Under the pieces are notes generated by a model. The model made no database searches. It worked only from the letters and a program-made list of their open reading frames with translations, and was not told the origin of the DNA. A stretch of 64,000 bases of DNA from Solihabitans fulvus (lineage in GTDB: Bacteria; Actinomycetota; Actinomycetes; Mycobacteriales; Pseudonocardiaceae). Made by a program: the position numbers and the translations under genes. Within the stretch, counting starts at the first letter, position 1; each line of letters begins with the position of its first letter. The stretch is from the NCBI RefSeq assembly GCF_008386585.1, contig NZ_VUOB01000065.1, positions 96,431 through 160,430 on the forward strand, given 5' to 3'. Positions 32,497-41,247 of the stretch are shown here, one piece after another.

Positions 32497-32937
32497 TTAC
32501 GCCTCGAGGCAGGCGCGCAGCCGGGCCAGGTCGCCCGCGATGCTCCTGCGCACCTGCCGCGCCATCAGCGGAGTGGCCCAGCCGAAGAAGCCGCCTGGCG
32601 TGCCAGTGGCGTGGATGGCGACCAGCGTGCCCTCTGGCGCGTCGCCGAGTTCGTAGCGCACCAGCATCGGGAACGGCCGGTCGACCTTGAGTTCCACCAG
32701 CTCGTCCGGCCGGTGCGCGGTGACGACGTAGCCGTAGGTGAAGGTCCGGCCGAGGAACCGCGCCGTCCGCTCGACCGTCGACCCGAGCACGAGCGGCCCC
32801 GGCTCGGCCGGCGTGCTTGACCGGATGCCGCCGGTCCACCGCAGGTCGTTGGCGGGGTCGAACATGAAGGCGGCGACCTCGGCGCGCGGTCGGCGGACCA
32901 GGATCGACGGCCGGACGTTCACGTTGGACCTGCTCAT
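32497..32937 (-). CDS. SRPBCC (START-like) family protein
   Basis: The 146-aa protein has the helix-grip fold typical of polyketide cyclase/dehydrase-like proteins: VNVRPSILVRRPRAEVAAFMFDP at the start, WTGGIRSS, strand-rich middle, and a long C-terminal helix (TPLMARQVRRSIAGDLARLRACLEA, partly shown). It would bind a hydrophobic ligand; no catalytic residues are evident. It is convergent with smc and separated from the P450 by a long palindrome. Confidence 0.75.
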   Translation of the reverse strand: MSRSNVNVRPSILVRRPRAEVAAFMFDPANDLRWTGGIRSSTPAEPGPLVLGSTVERTARFLGRTFTYGYVVTAHRPDELVELKVDRPFPMLVRYELGDAPEGTLVAIHATGTPGGFFGWATPLMARQVRRSIAGDLARLRACLEA

Positions 32938-32994
32938 GGCGTCTCCCGCTCGTTCGGAGCCCAGCCTAGGCCGGTCGACCTTGGGCCGCAGTCC

Positions 32995-33047
32995 GTCCTG
33001 ATGGGTCCCTTCGGGACATTCAGCGTCCTGAAGGGACCCATCAGGAC
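32995..33047. repeat. Intergenic palindrome, copy 2 (18-bp arms)
   Basis: GTCCTGATGGGTCCCTTC (32995-33012) pairs perfectly with 33030-33047. The core TCGGGAC-N7-GTCCTGA at 33011-33031 resembles the palindrome at 711-731. It can act as a terminator for the P450 gene on the minus strand. Confidence 0.8.
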
Positions 33048-33053
33048 ACCGCG

Positions 33054-34259
33054 CTAGCTGGTGAAGGTGACCGGTAGCTCCGCGAGGCCGCTGACCAGGA
33101 CCCTGCGCCACGGCAGCTGTTCGGCCGGCACCGCCAACCGCAGGTCGGGGAACCGCGCGAGCAGCGCGTGCAGCGACTCCTGTAGCTCGATCCTGGCCAG
33201 CTGCGCGCCGAGGCAGAAGTGCGGGCCCGCGCCAAGCGCCAGGTGCTGGTTGGGCGTCCTGGCCAGGTCCAGCGTGTCGGGCTCGGGGAACGCGCGCGGG
33301 TCGCGGTTGGCGGACCCGATCGCCGCCATCACGCCGTCGCCCGCGCGCACCACCGTGCCGGCGACGGACACGTCCTCGGTGGCCACCCGCAGCTGCCCGA
33401 CCTCGCTGAGTCGGTTGAACCGCAACAACTCCTCGACCGCGGACGGCACGAGCGAGCGGTCCGCGACCAGCCGCGCCCAGTGCGCGGGCTCGCGCAGCAG
33501 CGTGGCCACGAAGCTGCCGATCTGGTTCGCCGAGGTCTCGTGCCCGGCGACCAACAGGTTCACCCCGAAGGCCACCAGCTCGTCGTCGCTGAGCCGGTCC
33601 TGGTCGACCTGCGCGAGCACCAGCTCGTCCAGCAGGTCGGCGGGTTCGCGGCGCGCCGCGCGCTTGTCCGCGACCAGCGCGGCCATGTAGTCCAGCAGGC
33701 TCGCCATCGCCGCGTCGATCGACTCGTGCTCGGCCATCGACATGCTGTACGCCAGCTCGGTCCACTCGCGGAACCGCGCCCGGTCCGCGTAGGGCACGCC
33801 GAGCAGCTGGCAGATCACCTGGATCGGCAGCGGCAGCGCGAACAGCTGCCGCAGGTCCGCGCCGCTGCCGGCGTCGACGAGGTCACCGGCGAGCCGCTCG
33901 GCCAGCGCCCGCACCCACGGCCGGGTCCGCTCGATCGCGCGGTGCGCGAACGCGCCGGACACCAGCCCGCGCAGCCGAGTGTGCTCCGGCGGGTCGGTGG
34001 CCGGCAGCGTGCCGGCGAGCGGTCTTGCGACGGCCACCCTCGGCGCGTTCGCGGCGACCGTGGCCGCGCGGGAGAAGCGCGGGTCGGTCAACACCATCCG
34101 CACGTCCGCGTGCCGGGTCACCAGCCACACCACCGCGCCGGCCAGCGTGCGCACCCGGACGATCGGGGCGTGCTCGCGCAGCCGCGCCCAGGTCGGCGAC
34201 GGGTCGAACTGGAAGGCGTCGTCGAACGGGATGTCCAGCACCTGCTCGGTTGCCGTCAT
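33054..34259 (-). CDS. Cytochrome P450
   Basis: The 401-aa soluble bacterial P450 (CYP105/107-like size) has the I-helix oxygen-binding motif in LLVAGHETSANQ, the K-helix ExxR as EELLR, and the heme-ligand loop ALGAGPHFCLGAQLAR with the axial Cys. It would hydroxylate or epoxidise a small molecule with ferredoxin partners that are not encoded nearby. It is 63 nt downstream of a LysR regulator on the same strand. No antibiotic biosynthesis genes surround it, so detoxification or tailoring of an unknown compound is inferred. Confidence 0.93.
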   Translation of the reverse strand: MTATEQVLDIPFDDAFQFDPSPTWARLREHAPIVRVRTLAGAVVWLVTRHADVRMVLTDPRFSRAATVAANAPRVAVARPLAGTLPATDPPEHTRLRGLVSGAFAHRAIERTRPWVRALAERLAGDLVDAGSGADLRQLFALPLPIQVICQLLGVPYADRARFREWTELAYSMSMAEHESIDAAMASLLDYMAALVADKRAARREPADLLDELVLAQVDQDRLSDDELVAFGVNLLVAGHETSANQIGSFVATLLREPAHWARLVADRSLVPSAVEELLRFNRLSEVGQLRVATEDVSVAGTVVRAGDGVMAAIGSANRDPRAFPEPDTLDLARTPNQHLALGAGPHFCLGAQLARIELQESLHALLARFPDLRLAVPAEQLPWRRVLVSGLAELPVTFTS

Positions 34260-34322
34260 GACCGCAGTGTCGCTGGCCGTCGGCGATCCCGTCGACCGCC
34301 GGCCGAGGGGTGGTCGGCCGGC

Positions 34323-35207
34323 TCAGAGTTCGAGGGCGCCGAGGCCGCGCACCACCTCGACGAGCGCGCGGACGAGCTCGTTGTCGGTGTCGGAGCGCCA
34401 GACCAGCCCCCAGCGCAGGCTCCAGTCGTGGATGGGCACGTAGGCGATGTCGGGGCGGGCGTGGTACCTGGCCACGTGGGAGCCGAGGTTGTGCACGGCC
34501 TCGCCGTTTCCGACCAGGGTGAACATGTCCTCCAGGGTCGCCATTTCCAGCCGGCGTTCGATCGGTCGGCCGCTCGGTGTGTGGAACGGCGTGAACGCGT
34601 TCTCCCAGTACTCGGGGCCGGCCGGGCCGTGCACGACGCCGTGGTCGCCGAGCACCTCGATCGAGACGGAGTCACGGCCGGCCAGCTCGTGGTCGGTCGA
34701 GACGACCAGCACGGACGGTTCGACGCAGATGACCGGCCCGACGGTGAGGTCCGGCTCCTCGATGGGCAGCCAGGCGACGAGCACGTCGATCTCCCCGTTG
34801 CGCAGCGGGTCGAAGGCGCTGACGAACGGGTTGTGCCGGATCCGCAGTCCCCACCGGGGATGGCGGGCCCGAAAGGCCTCCCAGTACGGCCGCAGGTCGT
34901 GCGCGTTGCTCGGCAGCATGCCGACCCGCAGCACGTCGGTCTTGCCCTGGGCGGCCAGCTTTGCCCGGTCCATGCTGTCCAGCAGGCCGTGGTAGATCGG
35001 CTGGAGGTCGTTGCGCAGCTGCTCGCCGACCGCGGTCAGCCGGACGTTGCGGCTGTTGCGCTCGAACAGCTCGGCGCCGACGGCGCGTTCCTGCTTCTTG
35101 ATCGCCTGGCTGACCCTGGCGGGCGACACGCGCAGCCGCTCGGCGGCCCGGCCGAAGTGCAGCTCCTTCGCCAGGGTCAGGAAGATCTCGATGTCCCGCA
35201 GCTCCAC
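34323..35207 (-). CDS. LysR family transcriptional regulator (tandem paralogue A)
   Basis: The 294-aa LTTR begins MELRDIEIFLTLAKELHFGR, and its helix-turn-helix contains VSPARVSQAIKKQER. The effector-binding domain runs from about residue 95 (VLRVGMLP). It is very similar to the neighbouring regulator at 35271-36161, with nearly identical N-termini, so the two come from a tandem duplication. It precedes the P450 gene by 63 nt and may control it. TCAAAC-N19-GTTTGA (35232-35262) upstream is a possible binding site. Confidence 0.88.
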   Translation of the reverse strand: MELRDIEIFLTLAKELHFGRAAERLRVSPARVSQAIKKQERAVGAELFERNSRNVRLTAVGEQLRNDLQPIYHGLLDSMDRAKLAAQGKTDVLRVGMLPSNAHDLRPYWEAFRARHPRWGLRIRHNPFVSAFDPLRNGEIDVLVAWLPIEEPDLTVGPVICVEPSVLVVSTDHELAGRDSVSIEVLGDHGVVHGPAGPEYWENAFTPFHTPSGRPIERRLEMATLEDMFTLVGNGEAVHNLGSHVARYHARPDIAYVPIHDWSLRWGLVWRSDTDNELVRALVEVVRGLGALEL

Positions 35208-35231
35208 CGTGCCCCCAGTCGATGAACCCGA

Positions 35232-35262
35232 TCAAACGTCGCGTGAATCTAACACTGTTTGA
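35232..35262. promoter_or_regulatory. Possible LysR operator
   Basis: The inverted repeat TCAAAC (35232-35237) and GTTTGA (35257-35262) lies 25-55 bp upstream of the LysR paralogue A start, in an AT-rich patch between the two regulators. Confidence 0.4.
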
Positions 35263-35270
35263 ATTCTGGT

Positions 35271-36161
35271 TCAGCCCTGGTCGCCGGTCAGGTCGAGAAT
35301 CGTCCTGACGAAGGCGCGGAGCTTGACGGTCTCGCCCGCAGCCAGCCAGTGCAGCCCGAAGTCGACGGTCGGCGCGTCGCTGAACGGCACGTAGACGAGG
35401 TCGGGTCGCGAGTAGTAGTCGCGTGCCCGCACGGCGGTCGTGCAGACCCCCTTGCCCGCGCTGACCAGCGACAACACCTCCTGCCACGCGACGGTCGCCG
35501 CTCCCGTCTCGACGGGTGTGCCCGCCGGCGTTCGGCTGGGCAGGTGGTAGTCGAGCCAGTACGCGGGCGGCCCCGCGATCGTGATGATCGGCGAGTGCGC
35601 CATGTCCTCCCAGGTCACCGACTCGCGCCCGGCGAACGGGTGGCCGGCCGGCACCACCATCGCGCGCGGCTCGGAGAAGATGACCGGCCCGTTGGTGATG
35701 TCGGGCTCGTCGACGGGGAACTCGGTGAGCTGGAGGTCGAGTTCGCGAGAGCGCAGCAGCCCGACGCGGTTGTGCAGCGGCACCTCCTGGATCTCGATCT
35801 CGCAGCCGGGATGCCTGGCGCGGAAGGCGTCGGCGGCCTGCACGATGAGACTGCCGCACCACGCGGCGGAGAAGCCGACGCGCAGCACGCCGGTGATGCT
35901 CTGCCCCGCCGTGGCCGCGCGGCTGATCGCGTCCTGGATCTGCCGGTAGGCGGGCGCCAGGTCGTCCCGCAGCTGCATCCCGACCGGCGTGAGCACCACC
36001 TGACGGCTGGTGCGCTCGAACAGCTCGGCGCCGATGCCGCGTTCCTGCTTCTTGATCGCCTGGCTGACCCTGGCCGGCGACACGTGCAACCGTTCGGCGG
36101 TCCGTCCGAAGTGGAGCTCCTCGGCCAGGGTCAGGAAGATCTCGATGTCCCGCAGCTCCAA
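35271..36161 (-). CDS. LysR family transcriptional regulator (tandem paralogue B)
   Basis: The 296-aa LTTR has the N-terminal HTH almost the same as in paralogue A (LHVSPARVSQAIKKQER), but its effector domain has diverged (from VLRVGFSAAWCGSL). It is divergent from the leader peptide/VOC/MFS/peptidase operon and most likely regulates that operon. The DNA between them carries the perfect inverted repeat CCGTTGTTC (36211-36219) and GAACAACGG (36259-36267) and a TTGTT-N5-AACAA palindrome at 36288-36302. Confidence 0.88.
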   Translation of the reverse strand: MELRDIEIFLTLAEELHFGRTAERLHVSPARVSQAIKKQERGIGAELFERTSRQVVLTPVGMQLRDDLAPAYRQIQDAISRAATAGQSITGVLRVGFSAAWCGSLIVQAADAFRARHPGCEIEIQEVPLHNRVGLLRSRELDLQLTEFPVDEPDITNGPVIFSEPRAMVVPAGHPFAGRESVTWEDMAHSPIITIAGPPAYWLDYHLPSRTPAGTPVETGAATVAWQEVLSLVSAGKGVCTTAVRARDYYSRPDLVYVPFSDAPTVDFGLHWLAAGETVKLRAFVRTILDLTGDQG

Positions 36162-36210
36162 CGCACTCCCGTTCCGTGAACCTCTGGGTTAACCCACGTT
36201 GCAAGATCGG

Positions 36211-36267
36211 CCGTTGTTCGCGCCCTGGCCAGCGCCGATGCTTGGACACAACGGACCGGAACAACGG
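36211..36267. promoter_or_regulatory. Inverted repeat between LysR B and the divergent operon
   Basis: The 9-bp arms CCGTTGTTC and GAACAACGG are separated by 39 bp, with centres 48 bp apart. This fits two binding sites of a LysR tetramer. The 3' arm also abuts the strong ribosome binding site (GGGGAGGAG) of the leader ORF. Confidence 0.45.
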
Positions 36268-36280
36268 GGAGGAGTCTGAC

Positions 36281-36349
36281 ATGACCATTGTTCACGCAAC
36301 AAAGCGGCGATCGGGGCGGTGCGTCGGCGGGGGAGCGGCGACCTCGTGA
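36281..36349 (+). CDS. Putative 22-aa leader peptide upstream of VOC gene
   Basis: The ATG at 36281 has an excellent GGGGAGGAG six bases upstream. The frame runs MTIVHATKRRSGRCVGGG and ends two codons-plus later with TGA at 36347-36349. That stop overlaps the GTG start of the VOC gene (GTGA). This looks like a translated leader coupled to the downstream gene. The peptide is basic and has one Cys. It has no relative that I recognise. Confidence 0.5.
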   Translation: MTIVHATKRRSGRCVGGGAATS

Positions 36350-36735
36350 ACGTCGTCGCATCGACCGTGTCGCTCCACGTCGACGACGTGGCCGCGTCCA
36401 GCCGGTTCTTCACCACCCACCTCGGCTTCCGCGAGATCGAGGTGGTCGACGACTTCACCTGGCTCGGCCGCGACGACTCGGCCCCCGACATCCTGCTCCA
36501 GCCGCGCGATCTCGAACTGCCGTCCCAGCCGCCGTGCGGCCACGGATCCGCCCACGTGATCGTGTCGTTCACCGTGACCGGCATCGCCGGCGAGCACGAG
36601 CGGCTGCGCCGCGAGGGTGCCAACATCACCCTGTCGCTGCGCCAGGAACGTTGGGGCGAGTGGCTCCTGCGGCTCACCGACCCCAACGGCGTCGTCGTCC
36701 AGCTCGTCGAGTGGGTGCCGCCCGCAGGGGCCTGA
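36346..36735 (+). CDS. VOC superfamily (glyoxalase/bleomycin-resistance-like) protein
   Basis: The 129-aa single VOC protein has VASTVSLHVDDVAASSRFF at the start, LGFREIE, SAHVIVSFTV in the middle, WGEWLLRLTDPNGVVVQLVEW at the end, and a metal-site pattern of His/Glu typical of the fold. It could be a dioxygenase, lyase or drug-binding protein; the position before an MFS exporter favours resistance. GTG at 36346 is coupled to the leader ORF and has GGGGGAG nine bases upstream. Confidence 0.82.
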   Translation: MNVVASTVSLHVDDVAASSRFFTTHLGFREIEVVDDFTWLGRDDSAPDILLQPRDLELPSQPPCGHGSAHVIVSFTVTGIAGEHERLRREGANITLSLRQERWGEWLLRLTDPNGVVVQLVEWVPPAGA

Positions 36736-36741
36736 CCAACC

Positions 36742-36900
36742 CGATCCACCGCCAGGACCGGAGCCGCCGAGGGCTCCGGCCCGGCTGAACCACGCCCGCA
36801 TCCGCCAGGACCGGAGCCGCGCCACGCTCCGGCCCAGCCCAACCCTGCCCCAACCACCTCCGGCGCGGAGCCGTCCAGTGCTCCGGCCGTGCTCAACCAC
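36742..36900. repeat. Three imperfect ~53-bp repeats with hairpins
   Basis: Between the VOC and MFS genes three related units each contain a GGAGC...GCTCC hairpin within a GACCGGAGCCG-CTCCGGCC context, starting near 36752, 36805 and 36862. They lie inside the presumed operon and could slow or attenuate transcription, or protect the upstream mRNA. Confidence 0.6.
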
Positions 36901-36927
36901 GCCCTCACCACGTTTGAAAGGTGTCCG

Positions 36928-38445
36928 ATGGAAGTCCGTAACCCGCGTCGCTGGCTGATCCTGATCGTGCTCTGCCTGAGCACGTTGGTGCTGGTCATCG
37001 ACAACATGGTGCTCACGGTGGCCGTCCCGCCGATCGTGGCCGACCTCAAGGCCAGCGCGCAGGACGTTCAGTGGATCATCGAGTCCTACATGCTGGTCTT
37101 CGCCGGACTGCTGCTCACCTCGGGCAGCCTCGCCGACCGCTACGGCAGGCGGAAGGTGATGATCATCGGGCTGGCGCTGTTCGGCGCGGCCTCGGTGCTG
37201 GCCACCGTCGCGCACAACCCAGGCGAGCTGATCCTGGCCCGCGTCCTGATGGGCGTCGGCGGCGCGCTGATCATGCCGAGCACCCTGTCGATCCTGATCA
37301 CCGTGTTCGACGAGAACGAGCGGCCCAAGGCGATCGCGGCCTGGAGCGCGGTGGCCATGGTCGGCCTCGTCGGCGGCCCGGTGCTCGGCGGCCTGCTGAT
37401 CGCCAAGTTCTGGTGGGGCGCGGTGTTCCTGATCAACATCCCGATCGCGGCGCTGGCGATCATCGCGGCCATGGCCCTCATGCCCGAGTCCAAGGGGCCG
37501 TGGCGCAAGGCCGACCCGCTGGGCATGGTGCTGTCCATGGTCGGCATGGCCGCCCTGGTCTGGACGATCAACGACCTGCCCAAGGACGGCCTCGGCAACG
37601 CCAGGACGCTCATCGCGCTCGCCGTGACCGTGGTCAGCCTCGTCTGGTTCGTGATCTGGGAGCTGCGCACGGAGTCCCCGATGATCCCGCTGACGATGTT
37701 CCGCAACCGCGTCTTCACCGGGGCCAGCTTCTCGTTGGTGCTGCTGACCTTCGCCAACGGCGGCCTGATGCTGGTGCTGACCCAGTACCTCCAGTTCGTG
37801 CTGAAGTACTCGCCGACCGAGACCGGCCTCGCCTTCACCCCGCTCGCGGTGGCCGCGCTGCTGTTCAACGCCATCGGCGCCAAGCTGGTCGGCAAGATCG
37901 GCAACCGCGTCACGGCGGTCATCGGTCTGCTCGTGATCGCGGCCAGCTTCGGCCTGCTGGCGAACCTGTCCTCGGACTCCGGCTTCGGGATGCTGGCCGT
38001 GGCCATGGTCGTCATGGGCGCGGGCGGCGGCCTGGCACAGCCCGCGGCCATCGGCGCGCTGATGGGCGCCGTGCCCGGCGAGCACGCCGGGGTCGGCTCC
38101 GCGGTCAACGACACCATCCAGCAGGCCGGCGCCGCGCTCGGCGTCGCCATCCTCGGCGCCGTGCTGTCCGGCACCTACACCAGCGCCATGCCTGACTCGG
38201 CGCCGGAGCAGGCCAGGCGCTCGATCGGCGACGCGCTCGCCTCGGCCGCCCAGTCCGGCGACGCGGGGTTGGCGCACACCGCCCGCGAGGCCTTCACCAG
38301 CGCCATGTCCGCCAGCTTCTGGGGCGGCACGATCGGCGTCGTCGGGGCGGCCGTGCTCGCGGTCTTCCTCATGCGGGACACCAGGTCCGGCGCGTCCGAG
38401 TCCGCCGAGGCCGAGACGGACGCCGTCCTCGCCCCGAGCAACTGA
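36928..38445 (+). CDS. MFS transporter, EmrB/QacA (DHA2, 14-TM) family
   Basis: The 505-aa membrane exporter has about 14 hydrophobic segments. Motif A is GSLADRYGRRKVMI near residue 70, with LVIDNMVLTVAVPPIV in the first helix and motif C-like GLVGGPVLGGLL near residue 150. Family members export drugs or metabolites in exchange for protons. ATG at 36928 follows GAAAGG; the earlier in-frame ATG at 36889 lacks a site. It follows the VOC gene and precedes an S9 peptidase, suggesting export and modification of one peptide-like compound. Confidence 0.92.
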   Translation: MEVRNPRRWLILIVLCLSTLVLVIDNMVLTVAVPPIVADLKASAQDVQWIIESYMLVFAGLLLTSGSLADRYGRRKVMIIGLALFGAASVLATVAHNPGELILARVLMGVGGALIMPSTLSILITVFDENERPKAIAAWSAVAMVGLVGGPVLGGLLIAKFWWGAVFLINIPIAALAIIAAMALMPESKGPWRKADPLGMVLSMVGMAALVWTINDLPKDGLGNARTLIALAVTVVSLVWFVIWELRTESPMIPLTMFRNRVFTGASFSLVLLTFANGGLMLVLTQYLQFVLKYSPTETGLAFTPLAVAALLFNAIGAKLVGKIGNRVTAVIGLLVIAASFGLLANLSSDSGFGMLAVAMVVMGAGGGLAQPAAIGALMGAVPGEHAGVGSAVNDTIQQAGAALGVAILGAVLSGTYTSAMPDSAPEQARRSIGDALASAAQSGDAGLAHTAREAFTSAMSASFWGGTIGVVGAAVLAVFLMRDTRSGASESAEAETDAVLAPSN

Positions 38446-38462
38446 CCACGGATCGGCATCCA

Positions 38463-38493
38463 CCGGCGGGGGTCGACACGCGGCCCCCGCCGG
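38463..38493. terminator. Hairpin between MFS and S9 peptidase genes
   Basis: CCGGCGGGGG (38463-38472) and CCCCCGCCGG (38484-38493) form a perfect stem with an 11-nt loop. It lies within the likely operon and could be a partial terminator or an mRNA processing barrier. Confidence 0.65.
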
Positions 38494-38522
38494 CAACCCC
38501 AAGAATAAGAAGGAAGAACGCC

Positions 38523-40805
38523 ATGGAGACCACCCGACTCGACGCCTCGGCCTACCGGTCGGCGGAACAACTGCTGCGGCACAACCGATCCAAGCTCGTC
38601 TTCGGTGACAAGGTCCGTCCACAGTGGATCGACGGCGGTGTCAGGTTCTGGTACTCGCTGCGCACCGCGGCCGGCAGGCAGTTCGTCCTGGTCGACCCGG
38701 CGGCCGGCACCCGCGAGCCCGCGTTCGACCACGGCAGGCTCGCCTCGGCGCTGGCCTCCGCGGCCGGCCAGCAGGTCGACGCGGCCAAGCTGCCCTTCGA
38801 GGCCATCGAGTTCACCGGCGGCGCGGTCGAGTTCGACGCCTTCGAGTCGTCCTGGCGGTGCGACCTGGACACCTACGTGTGCGAACGGGCGGACGCGGGA
38901 CCACCCGGCAGCTTCCTCGACATCACCTCGCCGGACGGCAAGCACGCGGTGTACCTCAACGGCCACGACCTGTGGGTGCGGTCGGTCGAGGACGGCGCGG
39001 AGCGGGCGCTGACCTCCGACGGCGAGGCGGACCGGCAGTACGGCGCCAGCCCGTTCACGCCGGACGTGCTGCTGGCGAAGATCGGCCTGCCGTACCTGCC
39101 GCCGGCCGTCACCTGGTCACCGGACTCGACGCGCGTGCTGACCCACCTGACCGACCAGCGCGCCGTCCGGCAGACCCACCTGGTCGAGGCGATGCCGGCG
39201 GACGGCGGCGAGCCGAGGCTGGTGACCCAGCGGTACGCGTTCCCCGGGGACGAGCACGTGCCGCTCGGCGAGTTCGTCGTGCTCGACGTCGCGACCGGCG
39301 CGGCCGTGCGGGCGAACACCGAGCCGCTGCTGATGCCGCTCATGTCGCCGATCACGACGGGCTGGGCGTGGTGGGCCGAGGACGGCTCCGCCGTGCACTA
39401 CCTGCGGCAGTCCCGCGACGTGCGCACCCTCTCGCTGCACCGGCTCGACCCGGCGACCGGTGAGGTGACGACCCTGCTCACCGAGTCGGGCGCGACCAGG
39501 GTGGAGCCGGCCCAGCAGCAGACCCAGCAGCCCATGGTGCGGGTGCTCTCCGGCGGCAGGGAGGTGCTCTGGTACTCCCAGCGCGACGGCTGGGGACACC
39601 TGTACCTGGTCGACCTGCGGTCCGAGCTGCACGCGCAGGTGACCTCGGGACGCTGGGCGGTGCAGGAGATCCTGCACGTCGACGAGGCGGCCGGGGTCGT
39701 GTACTTCGTCGCCTCCGGCCTGGTCGAGGCCGACCCGTACCGCCGGTCGGTGTGCCGGGTCGGGCTGGACGGCTCCGGCTTCGCCAGGATCACCGACGAC
39801 GACCTCGACCACGTCGTCACCGTGGCCGAGAACGCCGAGTACTTCATCGACTCGGCATCGACGAGCCAGACCCCGCCGGTCATCTCCGTGCGGGACTGGA
39901 CCGGCCGCGTCGCCGTGGAGCTGGAGCGCGCCGACATCACCGGGCTGGTCGCGACGGGCTGGAGCCCGCCGGAACCGTTCCGGGTCAAGGCGGCCGACGG
40001 CGAGACCGACATCCACGGCGTGCTGTACCTGCCGCACGGCTTCGACCCTCGGCGCAGCTACCCGGTCATCGACCACCCCTACCCCGGCCCGCACATCCGG
40101 AGGGGCAGCTCGGCCTTCGACCCCGGCATCCTCGGTCACGACGCCGAGGCGGCCGCCGCGCTCGGCTTCGTCGTGGTCGCCGTCGACGGGCGGGGCACCC
40201 CCGGCCGCGACAAGGCGTTCCACGACGCCTCCTACGGGCGGCTCCAGGACGGCGGCGGCCTGGTCGACCACGTGGCCGCGCTGCGGCAGCTCGCGGAGAG
40301 CCGGCCGTGGATGGACCTCGACCGGGTCGGCATCTTCGGCCTGTCCGGCGGCGGGTTCGCCACCGTGCGGGCCATGGGCACCTTCCCCGAGTTCTACAAG
40401 GTCGGCGTCGCCGAGGCCGGCAACCACGACAACCGCTTCTACCACCTGTGGTGGGCCGAGACCTACGACGGTCCGGCGAGCGAGAACGACTACCTGCGCA
40501 CGTCGAACGTCGAGCTGGCCGACCGCATCGAGGGGAAGCTGCTGCTGATCCACGGCGGCATGGACGACAACGTCCACCCGCACCTCACGCTGCGGCTGGT
40601 CGACCGGCTCATCGCCGCCGACAAGGACTTCGACCTGCTCATCGTGCCCGGCGCCGAGCACGCGTTCTTCGGCTACGAGCACTACGTCAGCCGGCGCAGG
40701 TGGGACTTCCTGGTCAGGAACCTGCTGGGGATCGAGCCGCCGGAGGGCTACCGCCTCACGCCGGCCCCGATCGACATGGAGATCATCGCCGAGCTGTTCG
40801 GCTGA
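38523..40805 (+). CDS. S9 family prolyl oligopeptidase (DPP IV-like)
   Basis: The 760-aa serine peptidase has an N-terminal eight-blade beta-propeller (residues about 1-500) of the DPPIV type and a C-terminal alpha/beta hydrolase. The triad is visible as Ser608 in GLSGGGF, Asp682 in MDDNVHPH, and His713 in GAEHAFFGYEHY. YPGPHIRRGSSAFD and DGRGTPGRDKAFHD match the family. There is no signal peptide, so it is cytoplasmic and would cut X-Pro dipeptides from short peptides. ATG at 38523 follows AAGAAGGAAG. It ends the operon that starts at the leader peptide. Confidence 0.9.
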   Translation: METTRLDASAYRSAEQLLRHNRSKLVFGDKVRPQWIDGGVRFWYSLRTAAGRQFVLVDPAAGTREPAFDHGRLASALASAAGQQVDAAKLPFEAIEFTGGAVEFDAFESSWRCDLDTYVCERADAGPPGSFLDITSPDGKHAVYLNGHDLWVRSVEDGAERALTSDGEADRQYGASPFTPDVLLAKIGLPYLPPAVTWSPDSTRVLTHLTDQRAVRQTHLVEAMPADGGEPRLVTQRYAFPGDEHVPLGEFVVLDVATGAAVRANTEPLLMPLMSPITTGWAWWAEDGSAVHYLRQSRDVRTLSLHRLDPATGEVTTLLTESGATRVEPAQQQTQQPMVRVLSGGREVLWYSQRDGWGHLYLVDLRSELHAQVTSGRWAVQEILHVDEAAGVVYFVASGLVEADPYRRSVCRVGLDGSGFARITDDDLDHVVTVAENAEYFIDSASTSQTPPVISVRDWTGRVAVELERADITGLVATGWSPPEPFRVKAADGETDIHGVLYLPHGFDPRRSYPVIDHPYPGPHIRRGSSAFDPGILGHDAEAAAALGFVVVAVDGRGTPGRDKAFHDASYGRLQDGGGLVDHVAALRQLAESRPWMDLDRVGIFGLSGGGFATVRAMGTFPEFYKVGVAEAGNHDNRFYHLWWAETYDGPASENDYLRTSNVELADRIEGKLLLIHGGMDDNVHPHLTLRLVDRLIAADKDFDLLIVPGAEHAFFGYEHYVSRRRWDFLVRNLLGIEPPEGYRLTPAPIDMEIIAELFG

Positions 40806-40829
40806 GGGCTGAACCGGCGGAACCGGACG

Positions 40830-40865
40830 GGCCGGGGTGGGAGGGCGTTCCTCCCGCCCCGGGCC
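40830..40865. terminator. Bidirectional hairpin after S9 peptidase
   Basis: GGCCGGGGTGGGAGG (40830-40844) pairs with CCTCCCGCCCCGGGCC (40850-40865) with one wobble and one bulge. It separates two convergent genes. Confidence 0.7.
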
Positions 40866-40866
40866 G

Positions 40867-41175
40867 TCAGCCCAGGTCGTCCGCCGCGTAGGCGGGGTCG
40901 AGCAGGTCGGCGTAGTCGGGGTTCTTCTCGATCCACGCGGCCACGAACGGGCACAGCGGCCGGACCAGCAGGCCCCGCCCGCGCAGGTCGTCCATGACCT
41001 GCCTGACCAGCTCGCTGCCGACGCCCCTGCCGCCGAACGACGGGTCCACCTCGGTGTGTGGGATCGCCAACACGTCACCGCTCCTGCGGTACTCCGCGAA
41101 ACCGGCCAGCACCCCGTCGATGTGCGCCTCGTACCTGGCGCGCTCCGGCGCGTCCGTGACGACTACCCCGTCCAC
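40867..41175 (-). CDS. Small GNAT (YjdJ/COG2388-like) N-acetyltransferase
   Basis: The 102-aa protein is a minimal GNAT: ARYEAHIDGVLAGFAEYRR, IPHTEVDPSFGGRGVGSELV (the CoA loop GGRGVG), and LCPFVAAWIEKNPDYADLL near the end, as in the YjdJ family. GTG at 41175 with GGGAG nine bases upstream gives the correct length. A longer frame upstream runs antisense to the next gene and is not used. The substrate is unknown. Confidence 0.85.
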   Translation of the reverse strand: MDGVVVTDAPERARYEAHIDGVLAGFAEYRRSGDVLAIPHTEVDPSFGGRGVGSELVRQVMDDLRGRGLLVRPLCPFVAAWIEKNPDYADLLDPAYAADDLG

Positions 41176-41247
41176 GTGGTCTCCCTCGGTCAGGCGTCTC
41201 GCGAAAACTTCCTCGCTTCCCGAGTGTCCTCGGGTGAGTATTCGAGC

